64,000 bases of DNA from Bryobacterales bacterium (GCA_947446025.1 CANFEY010000006.1:1-64000), one strand, 5' to 3'; counted from the stretch's first letter, positions 53,431 to 61,719 are shown. The notes: generated from the sequence alone by a model not told the origin. Numbers and translations: made by a program.

Positions 53431-53809
53431 GTTGGGGCTACGCTTCTACTTTAGCAGCAGTAGGGCGGCTTCGTAAGCCGCGCGAAGGTTCGCAACCGTC
53501 GCTGTCGGGTGCAATCTGATGGCAAGCCTAGCTGAGTGTCTACGAACCATGAATCAAATGTAACAGGAGGAACCGCCCAGGCTCACAATCAAACGCGTGC
53601 TCGGCAGCGGTTTTCCCGGGTAGACTGCTTCCACCACGAATACCCGAACCGATTCATGTAGGCGACAAGGTGGTAAAAGGTGCAGCGAGCGGCTTGGACC
53701 TCATCTTTGGAGGGGCGCACAGCGGAGCGGCACTGCGGCGTGGTTGCAACGATCTTGTTCGACCCCGGGCGAAGAGCCAGCCCGAAGACACATCGGAGCA
53801 TCCTGGTTT
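53431..53809. other. Intergenic region upstream of lon
   Basis: No supported gene in 379 bases. A frame on the minus strand (53589-53801) has no recognisable features. A hairpin GCGGCTT-CGT-AAGCCGC (53465-53481) lies about 35 bases before lon and would sit in its 5' leader, or be another REP-like palindrome; no run of T follows on the lon strand. Confidence 0.45.
53465..53481. repeat. Short palindrome upstream of lon
   Basis: GCGGCTT (53465-53471) and AAGCCGC (53475-53481) form a 7-bp stem with a 3-base loop, within GTAGGGCGGCTTCGTAAGCCGC. The sequence type resembles the other intergenic palindromes of this window, though it is not the same sequence. Confidence 0.45.
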
Positions 53810-54640
53810 CTAGTGCGTCATCGAGTAGATGACGTAGTTGACGCCGTAGTGGTACGCGAGCGTGGTCATTTCCGCTGGATAATACGGGGCATCGGCGTAT
53901 TCCCAGGCGTCGCCCATGTCCGTATTGTCGTTAATCGCGATCACGACGTGGCCCTTTAGATCGGACACCTTGTGCCAGCCGGGCACGCCGTCAGGGTTAA
54001 TGCGGCCATTGCCGCTGAGGTGGCGGTCGCCGGGAATGAAAGTGCGGTCCTTGTCCTCAATATTGTAGTGAACGTGCATCATGGGATCGGCTTCACTCAT
54101 CTCCTCAATTTGCTGCTCCGGGTAGACCTGGGCGACGATCTGGCGGAAACCGTCGCCTTCGCGGTGGTCGTACATATCGTCGGTCATGAGGAAGCCGCCG
54201 CGATCCAGAAATTCGCGCAGGGCCTTGATCTCCTCATCGCTCATGATCATATAGTCGTTCTGGGTCGAGTACAGCCACGGGTAGTCGTAGATCTTCTCGT
54301 CGAGGATGCTGTAGTGGACCGGCTCGGAGATATTGATTCGGGTGAGGCGTTGCAGGCCGACGGTGAGGTGATTGTCGGCATCCGGCCAATCTTGCGCCCA
54401 CCAGGTGGAGCCGCCGACTTGCCCACGGCGCGAGACGTTGCGGAAACCGCCGCCGCGGCTATCCGTGTATTCCAGACGCGCGAAGGCGAACTCGCCATCG
54501 GGCGGAAAGTTGAAATCGGAGGCGTTGCTAGTCTGCCCGCGGAAGCCGCCGCCACCGAAACCGCCGCCGCGGCGTTGCGCGAAGGCAGCGATGGTGAATA
54601 GCAGCAACCCGCCGACAACGATGGCCCAGATGCGCTTCAT
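53810..54640 (-). CDS. Exported DUF4159-family protein
   Basis: 276 residues with a signal peptide (IVVGGLLLFTIAAFAQ) followed by a Gly/Arg-rich segment (RRGGGFGGGGFRGQ). The conserved block is LEYTDSRGGGFRNVS, YPWLYSTQNDYMIMSDEEIKALREFLDRGGFLMTDD and WEYADAPYYPAEMTTLAYHYGVNYVIYSMTH, which fits DUF4159 proteins (a class I glutamine-amidotransferase-like fold without catalytic Cys). Function unknown. It begins 4 bases inside the end of the HDAC-like gene, implying coupling. Confidence 0.8.
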   Translation of the reverse strand: MKRIWAIVVGGLLLFTIAAFAQRRGGGFGGGGFRGQTSNASDFNFPPDGEFAFARLEYTDSRGGGFRNVSRRGQVGGSTWWAQDWPDADNHLTVGLQRLTRINISEPVHYSILDEKIYDYPWLYSTQNDYMIMSDEEIKALREFLDRGGFLMTDDMYDHREGDGFRQIVAQVYPEQQIEEMSEADPMMHVHYNIEDKDRTFIPGDRHLSGNGRINPDGVPGWHKVSDLKGHVVIAINDNTDMGDAWEYADAPYYPAEMTTLAYHYGVNYVIYSMTH

Positions 54641-55758
54641 GCTTGCGTGGTCTCCTTCACTAGTTCGCGGACGTGGGCGGCTGCCGCCGACGCGAGTCCA
54701 TTCAAATTGTAGCCGCCTTCGAGGACACTTACCAGCCTGCCATTCGCATGCTCACCCGCGATGCCCAGCATCAGGCGCGTGAGGTCGGCGAAATCGGCGT
54801 CAGAGAGCGTGAAGCCGCCCAGAGGATCACCCGCGCGCGAGTCGAAGCCCGCGGAGATGAGGACAAGGTCGGGCTTGAAGGCGTCGGCAGCTCGGCGGAG
54901 GTCTTCTTTGAAGGCGTTCAGGATCTGCGGCCCGGAGCCCGCGGGGAACGGACGGTTCATGATGTTGCCTCGGCCGGTTTCGCTCGCGGGGCCGGTGCCG
55001 GGATACCAGGGCCACTGATGCGTGCTGAAGAAGAAGACGGAGGGGTCGTCGGAGAATGTATCCTGCGTGCCATTTCCGTGGTGGACGTCCCAATCGACGA
55101 TCAGGACTTTCGCGAGCCCGTGGTGGCGCTGGGCGTAGCGAGCCGCGACCGCGATGGAGTTGAAGATGCAGAAGCCCATGCCTTGGTCGGGCCTCGCGTG
55201 GTGGCCTGGAGGGCGGACCGCGCAGAACGCGTTGCGCGCGGAGCCGGTAACGACGGCATCGACGGCGTTTAGGACTCCGCCGGTGGCCGCGAGCGCGGCG
55301 TCGAGGGAGCGGGGTGAGATGGCGGTGTCGCCGGTGGAAAGCTCGGTGCGTCCGGCGGTGATGTCGCGGCGGGCGATGTCGATGTAGCGGCGCGTGTGGA
55401 CCAGCGCGATCTCGTCGTCGGTGGCGGCGCGGGAGTGGATGTGTGTGAGCGGCAGCGACTGGATCGCGGTGAGCACGGCATCGTAACGGGCGGGCTGTTC
55501 GGGGTGGCCGGGGCCGGTGTCGTGGAGCTTGTAGATGGGGTCGGCGAGGAGGGCGGTGGTAGGTTCGGCGGCGGTGGCGGGCATGAGGGCGGCTCCCAGG
55601 GTCCATTGGAGCACGTTTCGGCGGGATGGGGATTTTCGGATGTAGGGGTTAAGTGGTTTGGTTGCTTGAGATGGATGAAAACAAATTGGCTTTGTTTTGT
55701 CAGGGGAGATTTTTCTCAGGCGCAACCTCGTGGACATCGCAAGCCTCCTCCGAACCAT
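54637..55758 (-). CDS. Tat-exported histone-deacetylase-family hydrolase
   Basis: 373 residues. The N-terminal region holds a twin-arginine signal (SRRNVLQWTLGAALMPA), preceded by an unusually long basic stretch. The hydrolase part shows the deacetylase signatures PPGHHARPDQGMGFCIFNSIAVAA, DWDVHHGNGTQDTF (zinc ligands Asp and His), LISAGFDSRAGDPLG (second Asp) and LEGGYNLNGL. In bacteria these enzymes deacetylate acetylpolyamines or small acetylated substrates; export suggests an extracytoplasmic substrate. Its end overlaps the start of the DUF4159 gene, so the two likely act together. The exact start is uncertain. Confidence 0.85.
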   Translation of the reverse strand: MVRRRLAMSTRLRLRKISPDKTKPICFHPSQATKPLNPYIRKSPSRRNVLQWTLGAALMPATAAEPTTALLADPIYKLHDTGPGHPEQPARYDAVLTAIQSLPLTHIHSRAATDDEIALVHTRRYIDIARRDITAGRTELSTGDTAISPRSLDAALAATGGVLNAVDAVVTGSARNAFCAVRPPGHHARPDQGMGFCIFNSIAVAARYAQRHHGLAKVLIVDWDVHHGNGTQDTFSDDPSVFFFSTHQWPWYPGTGPASETGRGNIMNRPFPAGSGPQILNAFKEDLRRAADAFKPDLVLISAGFDSRAGDPLGGFTLSDADFADLTRLMLGIAGEHANGRLVSVLEGGYNLNGLASAAAAHVRELVKETTQA

Positions 55759-55955
55759 TATGGGGCGAGGAGCCGGGGAAAGCAGCGGGCGAAAACGGCA
55801 AGTGAGTGAATGGGAAGGTGAAACAGGTTACAAAATTTGAGTAAGGTCGTCCACGCTCAACTGGCAATCGCGCAGAATCTTGTTCAAGAGGCCAGGTCAG
55901 TTTACAGATTAAGGCCCTGCGTTTTTGCGCTAGGATAACCACACTCCGGTGCCCC

Positions 55956-57515
55956 ATGAATAACGAGCAAATAAACACGGCCTTTCTCAAATTGTCTCGC
56001 CGAGCAGAATCGCGCGAGTTGCCACAGCTGGTAGAAACCTTTGTCGATGCCGCGCCACTGCTAACGTTATTAAGCACTCACGATCACCAAGTCATTTATG
56101 GGAGACGAGGAACTGGGAAAACACACGCCTTGCGGTATCTGGGCGAGACAGAACGTCGAACTGGCCACGTTTCGGCCTATGTCGACATGCGAACTGTCGG
56201 CTCGACCAGTGGGATTTATGGAGACTCTTCCATTCCATTGGGAGAACGAGCTACCCGCCTACTTGCCGATACCTTAGCTGCCGTCCATGAAAGTATTTTG
56301 ACATTTGCGCTCGAGGGTACCTCCGTTGACCTCGCTGCAATTTCCCCAATACTCGACCATTTTGCCGAGGGCATCACGCAAATCAGCGTAACGGGAACGG
56401 TGGAACGAGAATCTCAAAATGAGAACTCGGCTCAATCCCAAACAGCTTCCGGTATTCACGTGGCGCTCTCGGCAGGCCCCAGTGTTGCTCTTGACGATTC
56501 TAGGGGAACCGGCACGTCTTCAAAGGCCGCTGTTCGATATAAAGAAGCTGGGTTACGCCAGCACCGAATCCATTTCGACAACCTTGGACAAGTCTTCTCA
56601 GATCTTGCCCGACTGATAACCCCCAAGCGAGTTATCATCCTCCTGGACGAGTGGAGTTCCGTACCCCTTGACCTGCAACCATATCTGGCCGATCTGATTC
56701 GAAGGGCAATCTTACCGCATCGCGGGATCACAGTGAAAATTGGGGCAATCGAACAACGTTCAAGCTTTCAGATTGCAGGCGAACGTGGCGACTATATCGG
56801 TTTGGAGCTAGGCGCCGACGTCACTGCAGATCTAAACCTCGACGATTTCATGGTTTTTGAAAACGATGCGGGACGCGCGACTCAGTTCTTTCAAGAATTA
56901 CTCTTCCGTCATTTCCTCTCAGTAGTGACCGATCAACCCGCACCGATCGGCTCGTCGGATGAACTTATTCGAGTTGCCTTAACCCAGTCAAACGCTTTTG
57001 AAGAATTCGTGAGAGCTTCCGAGGGAGTACCACGCGACGCAATTAACATCCTGTCCACGGCGGCACAGAAGGCGTTTCGTGAACCAATTTCCGTTCCCCA
57101 CATCCGGTCAGCAGCGAAAGCGTGGTTCCAAAGAGACAAAGAGGCAGCTGTATCGGCCAATCCAATGGCTGCGGCTCTATTACATTGGATCGTGGACGAC
57201 GTCATCGCCCATCGACGTGCGCGTGCATTTCTACTCGGGGCAGGGCGTCCGCCGGACCTGATAACGACGCTGTTTGACGCGCGCGTACTCCACTTGCTTA
57301 AGAGAAATATTTCAGCGCACGACCAACCTGGTGTTCGCTACGACGTCTACAAGCTCGACTACGGTTGTTACGTGGACTTACTCACGACAGCAAAGACCCC
57401 GCTGGGCCTCCTACAGGCCGAGGATAGTTCCTACATCGAGGTACCTCCTGACGATTATCGGGCCATTCGCCGGGCGATCCTGGATATGACGAAATTTGAG
57501 AATCCACCCACGTGA
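55956..57515 (+). CDS. Stand-alone ORC/AAA-like P-loop ATPase
   Basis: 519 residues, AT-richer than its surroundings. A P-loop (IYGRRGTGKTHALRYL) lies at about residue 50, and a Walker B-like strand RVIILLDEWSSVP at about residue 225. Between them is a long insert with Ser/Asn-rich linker (ESQNENSAQSQTAS). The order resembles ORC/CDC6-like and related AAA ATPases found in unclassified defence or mobile loci. The C-terminal part includes a winged-helix-like segment and a basic region. No effector gene adjoins it on the left; the VapBC-like module follows. Role is unknown. Confidence 0.65.
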   Translation: MNNEQINTAFLKLSRRAESRELPQLVETFVDAAPLLTLLSTHDHQVIYGRRGTGKTHALRYLGETERRTGHVSAYVDMRTVGSTSGIYGDSSIPLGERATRLLADTLAAVHESILTFALEGTSVDLAAISPILDHFAEGITQISVTGTVERESQNENSAQSQTASGIHVALSAGPSVALDDSRGTGTSSKAAVRYKEAGLRQHRIHFDNLGQVFSDLARLITPKRVIILLDEWSSVPLDLQPYLADLIRRAILPHRGITVKIGAIEQRSSFQIAGERGDYIGLELGADVTADLNLDDFMVFENDAGRATQFFQELLFRHFLSVVTDQPAPIGSSDELIRVALTQSNAFEEFVRASEGVPRDAINILSTAAQKAFREPISVPHIRSAAKAWFQRDKEAAVSANPMAAALLHWIVDDVIAHRRARAFLLGAGRPPDLITTLFDARVLHLLKRNISAHDQPGVRYDVYKLDYGCYVDLLTTAKTPLGLLQAEDSSYIEVPPDDYRAIRRAILDMTKFENPPT

Positions 57516-57591
57516 CATTCCTGCGGCGTAGGGCTTTAGGACCCGTTTGGGCGGCTCGGAAAACTGCAACAATGGCATTAAGAGGACGCCC

Positions 57592-57840
57592 ATGACGATT
57601 ACGCCAAGACCGGAACAGGAGCAACTAATCACCCAGGCGATTCAGGCTGGGTTGATTCATAGCGCAGACGATGCGTTGGACCTTGCCGTCGAGACATTGA
57701 AAGACCGGCTCGCGGCTCCAGTGTCGAAGCGTCCCGAGGGGCGGAAGAGCTTGGCGCAACTGTTCGCGGAATCTCCCTTGAAAGGGCTTGACCTCAAGTT
57801 TGAGCGGGACCCGGACACGGGACGCACGCCGCGGCTATGA
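57592..57840 (+). CDS. VapB/ParD-type antitoxin
   Basis: 82 residues from the ATG at 57592 (the ORF-track start is 15 codons upstream). MTITPRPEQEQLITQAIQAG, then HSADDALDLAVETLKDRL is the ribbon-helix-helix pattern of ParD-like antitoxins; the C-terminal part (KSLAQLFAESPLKGLDLKFERDPD) should embrace the toxin. An AGAGGA sequence precedes it. Its stop overlaps the start of the PIN toxin gene (ATGA), the standard vapBC arrangement. Confidence 0.85.
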   Translation: MTITPRPEQEQLITQAIQAGLIHSADDALDLAVETLKDRLAAPVSKRPEGRKSLAQLFAESPLKGLDLKFERDPDTGRTPRL

Positions 57841-58259
57841 AGGGCTTTCTGCTGGACACGAATGTGCCATCGGAGTTGACGCGGCCACAGTCGGATGCAA
57901 ATGTCGAGCGATGGTTAAATGAGGCGGACGACGAACGACTCTACTTAAGTGTCGTCTCGCTCGGCGAGGTGCTGAAGGGGCTCACGGTGCTTCCGGCGGG
58001 GAGACGGCGCGATCAGATTCAGCTTTGGATTGAGGGGACGCTGCGGCCGTGGTTCGCGGGGAGGATCTTGCCGGTCAGCGAGGAGATTGCCGAGCGGTGG
58101 GGCGTCTTGGCAGGTGAGTGCTAATTGAAGGGGAAGGCGATGGGTGTGGCGGACGGATTGATCGCCGCGACTGCATTGGTCCATGACCTCACGGTTGTCA
58201 CGCGCAATGTGAAGGACTTTCAACATCTTGGTGTCGACATCGTGAATCCATGGGACTAG
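57837..58259 (+). pseudogene. VapC-type PIN-domain toxin interrupted by one in-frame TAA
   Basis: The frame reads FLLDTNVPSELTRP (first catalytic Asp), VVSLGEVLKGLTVLPAGRRRDQI (Glu), ILPVSEEIAERWGVLAGEC, then TAA at 58122-58124, and continues in the same frame as LKGKAMGVADGLIAATALVHDLTVVTRNVKDF, which carries the remaining acidic active-site residues of PIN domains. Related toxins have Gln after GEC, so a CAA to TAA change is the simplest explanation. The toxin is probably dead as written. Overlaps antitoxin and XRE genes. Confidence 0.85.
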
Positions 58260-58597
58260 CGACCACACGTGGGCGATTCAAATCCGAAGCGTTGCAACAC
58301 ACCTACGAGCAGCTGGTGGGCGACGATCCGCAGCGGCAGGCGGATGTCGAACAAGAGATCATCAACGTTGAGGCGGCTCAGTTGATTTTCGACATGCGAA
58401 CGGGGGCAGGGCTCACGCAGCGGGCACTTGCGCTGAAGGTTGGCACTTCGGCGTCGGCGATCAATCGGCTGGAGTCGGCGGACTACGATGGGCACACGCT
58501 GGCGATGGTGCGGCGGATCGCGGCGGCGTTGAATCGGCGGCTGGAGTTGCGAGCCGTGCCCGTCGTAGCCAAGGCCCGGAAGCGCAGAGCGGCCTGA
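58250..58597 (+). CDS. XRE-family transcription regulator (HigA-like)
   Basis: 115 residues, ATG at 58250 inside the last codons of the PIN gene. A helical N-terminal part (TYEQLVGDDPQRQADVEQEI) is followed by the HTH_3 domain (LIFDMRTGAGLTQRALALKVGTSASAINRLESADYDGHTLAMVRRIAAALNRRLEL). Such proteins are frequently antitoxins. Its own toxin is not visible next to it, and it overlaps the vapC frame by 10 bases, so it may be the third component of this module. Confidence 0.85.
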   Translation: MGLATTRGRFKSEALQHTYEQLVGDDPQRQADVEQEIINVEAAQLIFDMRTGAGLTQRALALKVGTSASAINRLESADYDGHTLAMVRRIAAALNRRLELRAVPVVAKARKRRAA

Positions 58598-58625
58598 CGG
58601 CGTGGTGCATGGTATCCTTCCTCCC

Positions 58626-59513
58626 ATGCGCACTCTATCGATTCGACTGACCGCGCTCGCGCTGACATTGGCGGGGGCCTGGGCGGCCTACACGCAGACT
58701 CCGCAGGCGGGGCAGACGGGTGCGGCGAAGGCTCCGGCGGCGTTCGTGTTGCATAAGGTCGCGGACGACCTTTACGTCATTGACGGCGGCGGGGCGGGCA
58801 ACGTCGCTGTGTACATCACCAGCGAGGGCGTGGTGCTGGTGGACGACAAATACGAACGGCACTTCGACGAAATTATGGCCAACGTCAAAAAGGTCACGGC
58901 GCAGCCGGTGCGATACGTGATCAACACGCACTATCACGCCGACCATAGCGGTGGGAACACACGCTTCACGGGCATCGCGCAGATCATCTCGACTACGATG
59001 GCGCGCGAGAATATTCTCAAGAAGGTGCAATCCAACGCGCCCGCCGATATGGTCCCCGCCAGCTTGACGTTCAAGGATGAGATGAGCGTCTTCCTTGGCG
59101 GCAAGGAAGTCCGCGCCATTCACGTGGGACGCGGGCACACGGGCACGGACGCGATGGTGTACTTCCCTGCCCTGAAGGTGCTGCACAGCGGCGACGCGGT
59201 GACTAGCGGAACGCCCCTGATCGACTACCCCGGCGGCGGAAGCATCGTCGAGTGGACCAAGACGCTGGACCGGGCGATGAAGGAAATCGACTTCGAGACG
59301 CTGATCCCTGGCCACGGCCCCGTCAGCCCGAAGACCATGATGCTGACCTACCGCAACAACGCGGAGACGCTGCGCACGCGATTTGCGGCGGAGCTGCACG
59401 CGGGCAAATCGCAAGCCGAGCTGACCCAGTTCATGACCGCCAACTACAACTGGCAGCCGAACAGCCTCAACATGCAGTGGAGCCTTCCGGGTATGATGCA
59501 GGAGTTAAGATAG
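58626..59513 (+). CDS. Exported metallo-beta-lactamase-fold hydrolase (class B3-like)
   Basis: 295 residues from the ATG at 58626; the ORF-track GTG 8 codons earlier lies over the promoter area. Signal peptide (LTALALTLAGAWAAYT). Zinc-site motifs are NTHYHADHSGGNTRF (HxHxDH), VGRGHTGTDAM, HSGDAV and LIPGHGPVS, all in proper order. Substrate unknown; family includes lactonases, quinoprotein relay hydrolases and B3 beta-lactamases. The window gives no context that decides it. Confidence 0.88.
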   Translation: MRTLSIRLTALALTLAGAWAAYTQTPQAGQTGAAKAPAAFVLHKVADDLYVIDGGGAGNVAVYITSEGVVLVDDKYERHFDEIMANVKKVTAQPVRYVINTHYHADHSGGNTRFTGIAQIISTTMARENILKKVQSNAPADMVPASLTFKDEMSVFLGGKEVRAIHVGRGHTGTDAMVYFPALKVLHSGDAVTSGTPLIDYPGGGSIVEWTKTLDRAMKEIDFETLIPGHGPVSPKTMMLTYRNNAETLRTRFAAELHAGKSQAELTQFMTANYNWQPNSLNMQWSLPGMMQELR

Positions 59514-59520
59514 ATCCGAC

Positions 59521-59769
59521 ATGCCGATTTACGACTACCAATGCCTGGATTGCAGTGAGCGTTTCGAAGCGCTCATCTTGAAGAACACTCCGCCGCCGAC
59601 CTGCCCCGCCTGCAAAGGCGCGAAGCTGGAGCAGTTGATCTCGATGTTCGCCGTGGATTCGGAAGGCACGCGCGACAACAACGCCCGCGGCGTCCGTGCG
59701 AAGAACGCGGCGGCGACGAAGGAATTCCAGGTGGAGCAGATTAAGCACGAGCGCGAGCATCACCACTAA
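59521..59769 (+). CDS. FmdB-family zinc ribbon protein
   Basis: 82 residues with a zinc ribbon (YDYQCLDCSERFEALI ... PPTCPACKGAKLEQLI, CX2C twice), as in FmdB/putative regulatory proteins, followed by a His-rich C-terminal tail (HEREHHH). It starts 7 bases after the metallo-hydrolase gene, so the two likely share a message. Function unknown. Confidence 0.88.
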   Translation: MPIYDYQCLDCSERFEALILKNTPPPTCPACKGAKLEQLISMFAVDSEGTRDNNARGVRAKNAAATKEFQVEQIKHEREHHH

Positions 59770-59957
59770 GGGCAGCAGGCTAGGGCCTGATGAAGCGCTA
59801 CCGCCGGTCCAATCACGCAGCCGGTCGCGCCGCCTGGAGGGGATAACAGTTCCACATTCTTGTAACCTCCCGGGGCTTTCCTCCATCTTTAACACAGGGG
59901 GTCCCCACGGGGAGCCCGGAATCGTGCATCATAGATCGAGGAGGTAGTTCAACAAAA

Positions 59958-60359
59958 ATGAAAACACTGCGGATCGTATTCGCTTTGGGTATGGGCGTAC
60001 TCGGCGGCGTGCTGCTGGCTCAGACCGAAGCTGACTTTTCTGGCTGGATGAAGGGTGTGGCCAAGAGCAACGGCGCGCTGAAGGGCGCGGTTGCTGCAAA
60101 GGATGCCAAGCTGGTGGCGACGGAAGCCAAGGCTCTGGACGGAATCTTCGCCCAAGTGGAAGCCTATTTCGGTAGCCACAACATGGCGGACGCGGCCGGT
60201 ATGGCCAAGGCCGTTCATGCCAACACCACCAAGGCTGCTGCTGCGGCCGCTGCCGGCACCATTGATGAAGCCGCCATCACGGCTATCGGTGGAAGCTGCC
60301 AGGGTTGCCATGCCGCGCACCGCGAAAAGGGTGCTGACGGCGCTTATAAGATGAAGTAG
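59958..60359 (+). CDS. Class II c-type cytochrome (cytochrome c')
   Basis: 133 residues with a signal peptide (IVFALGMGVLGGVLLAQT). The mature protein is a predicted four-helix bundle with a single heme-binding CQGCH near the C-terminus, the arrangement of class II cytochromes c. Partner and electron donor are unknown. A GAGGAGG sequence lies 13 bases before the ATG. A rho-independent terminator follows. Confidence 0.85.
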   Translation: MKTLRIVFALGMGVLGGVLLAQTEADFSGWMKGVAKSNGALKGAVAAKDAKLVATEAKALDGIFAQVEAYFGSHNMADAAGMAKAVHANTTKAAAAAAAGTIDEAAITAIGGSCQGCHAAHREKGADGAYKMK

Positions 60360-60381
60360 TTTTCGACAGTTGCAGTTCATG

Positions 60382-60429
60382 ACCGCGCGGCGGCGCTCCG
60401 CAAGGTGCGTTCCGCGCGGTTTCTTTTTA
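60382..60429 (+). terminator. Rho-independent terminator after the cytochrome gene
   Basis: ACCGCGCGG (60382-60390) and CCGCGCGGT (60412-60420) form a 9-bp perfect stem around a 21-base loop, followed by TTCTTTTTAG. It ends the cytochrome c' gene and lies just before the DedA start. The T-run after a GC stem is the clearest terminator signal in the window. Confidence 0.8.
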
Positions 60430-60437
60430 GTCTTCTC

Positions 60438-61079
60438 ATGTTCCACGACCTTCTCAAAACCTGGTTCGAATGGTCCCGCGACTTGGGCTACATCGGCGTC
60501 TTCCTCATGATGGCGCTCGAGAGCACCATCGTGCCCGTGCCCTCGGAGATCATCATGCCTCCCGCTGGCTTCTGGGCGGAGCAAGGCCAGCTCTCCCTGT
60601 GGGGCGTCATCCTTGCAGGCGGACTAGGTTCAACGTTCGGCTCCACCATCTGCTACTGGTTCTCGCGCACTGTTGGCCGCAGTTTCATTGACCGCTACGG
60701 CCGCTACATGTTTCTGCCGCCGGAGACGATGCAGCTCGCCGAGCGCTGGCTGGCCCACTTCGCGTTGCCCGGCGTCTTTCTCTCACGGCTCCTGCCTGTC
60801 GTACGCCACCTGATCGGCTTCCCCGCGGGCCTGGTCCGCATGCCCTTCGGACCATTCATTGCTGTCACCTTCGTCGGCTCCACCATCTGGTGCGCCGTGT
60901 TGGCGCTGTTTGGAGCCAAGATCATCGGCCAACAACCTGCGCTGCTCGACGATCCAGCAGCACTCAGCGCCGCGATCAAAGACAACCTGCTGTGGTTCGT
61001 GCTGTTGATCGTCGCGCTCGGAGCTGGCTGGATGTTCGTGAAGTGGTTTGGCCTCCGCGCAGATCGCGCCAAGGCCTAG
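60438..61079 (+). CDS. DedA-family membrane protein
   Basis: 213 residues from the ATG at 60438; the ORF-track start (60405) lies in the terminator. DedA hallmarks are seen: the segment ESTIVPVPSEIIMPPAGFWA, GGLGSTFGSTICYWFSRTVG, and the Arg-rich FLSRLLPVVRHLIGFPAGLVRMPF block with membrane helices on both sides. DedA proteins act in membrane lipid or undecaprenyl phosphate movement. The gene ends where a REP-like element starts (TAGCAGTCTG). Confidence 0.93.
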   Translation: MFHDLLKTWFEWSRDLGYIGVFLMMALESTIVPVPSEIIMPPAGFWAEQGQLSLWGVILAGGLGSTFGSTICYWFSRTVGRSFIDRYGRYMFLPPETMQLAERWLAHFALPGVFLSRLLPVVRHLIGFPAGLVRMPFGPFIAVTFVGSTIWCAVLALFGAKIIGQQPALLDDPAALSAAIKDNLLWFVLLIVALGAGWMFVKWFGLRADRAKA

Positions 61080-61128
61080 CAGTCTGCATCGAGGAGGGCA
61101 GATCGCAGGCGAAACCGCCTGCGCTACC
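61077..61128. repeat. REP-like palindromic repeat, copy 3
   Basis: Starting at the DedA stop codon, TAGCAGTCTG is followed by CGCAGGCGAAACCGCCTGCGCTACC at 61104-61128, the exact reverse complement of the element at 31253-31277. The stem is CGCAGGCG/CGCCTGCG-type with an AAAC loop. Confidence 0.8.
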
Positions 61129-61208
61129 ACGAAAAGATCAGCGGTTCGCGATGGTAGGGTAGGCGCTTCCGGCTGCCATTTTGGATTTTCCCGCAGCCAG
61201 CCAGAGCT

Positions 61209-61643
61209 TTACAAATTCCGCGGAGCCTGCGCCGCATGCAACGCGCGCGCGGCCTTCTCGTGGTCTGACTCCTGGAAGTAAATCACGTACCCGAAGCGCC
61301 CGTTGCCATCGGTGACGCCGCTGGAGGCGTAGACCTCCACACCCGCCTGCGCCAGCATCCGCAGGATATCGGCGAGCGCGCCCAAGCGGTCATCTCCCTG
61401 TACCAACAGAGCGTGCTGTGGACCCGTCGCCGCCCACCCCAGCTGCTTCGCCAGCTTCGTGAACGCATCGCCCGAATCCGGGAAGATGGTCAGCTCCACG
61501 TGATCGGGACCGAAGGGCACGGCGCTGAAGGCGAGGATGTTGACGTCCTCCACAGCGAGTTTCTCCAGAACCTCGTACGCGGTGCCGCCGGAGTCGCGGA
61601 CGCGCAGGTAGAAATACTCGACGCTGGAAACGTTTAGTGCCAC
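61209..61643 (-). CDS. ACT-domain-like regulatory protein
   Basis: 144 residues consisting of two ACT-like beta-alpha-beta units: VSSVEYFYLRVRDSGGTAYEVLEKLAVEDVNILAFSAV, and ALLVQGDDRLGALADILRMLAQAGVEVYASSGVTDGNGRFGYVIYF. ACT domains bind amino acids and often sit in regulators. No catalytic domain is attached, so it may act as a free sensor. The gene stands alone, divergent from PadR. Confidence 0.75.
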   Translation of the reverse strand: MALNVSSVEYFYLRVRDSGGTAYEVLEKLAVEDVNILAFSAVPFGPDHVELTIFPDSGDAFTKLAKQLGWAATGPQHALLVQGDDRLGALADILRMLAQAGVEVYASSGVTDGNGRFGYVIYFQESDHEKAARALHAAQAPRNL

Positions 61644-61679
61644 GGCCTCAGTATACTCCTGTGGGGGCGGCGATTTTGC

Positions 61680-61719
61680 TTGACGGGAAAGTGTATTAGT
61701 AGCACAATGTGACTATAAT
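61680..61719 (+). promoter_or_regulatory. Candidate promoter and PadR operator of the PadR operon
   Basis: TTGACG (61680-61685), a 17-base spacer and CACAAT (61703-61708) make a sigma-70-like promoter ahead of the PadR gene. The region GTGTATTAGTAGCAC (61691-61705) between the boxes is an imperfect inverted repeat (GTG...CAC), a fair place for PadR autoregulation. The transcript would start near the ATG at 61718, possibly leaderless. Confidence 0.45.

Noticed and set aside
53589-53801. 70-aa minus-strand ORF between lon and the DUF4159 gene
   Set aside because: No ribosome site, motif or family character; treated as intergenic.
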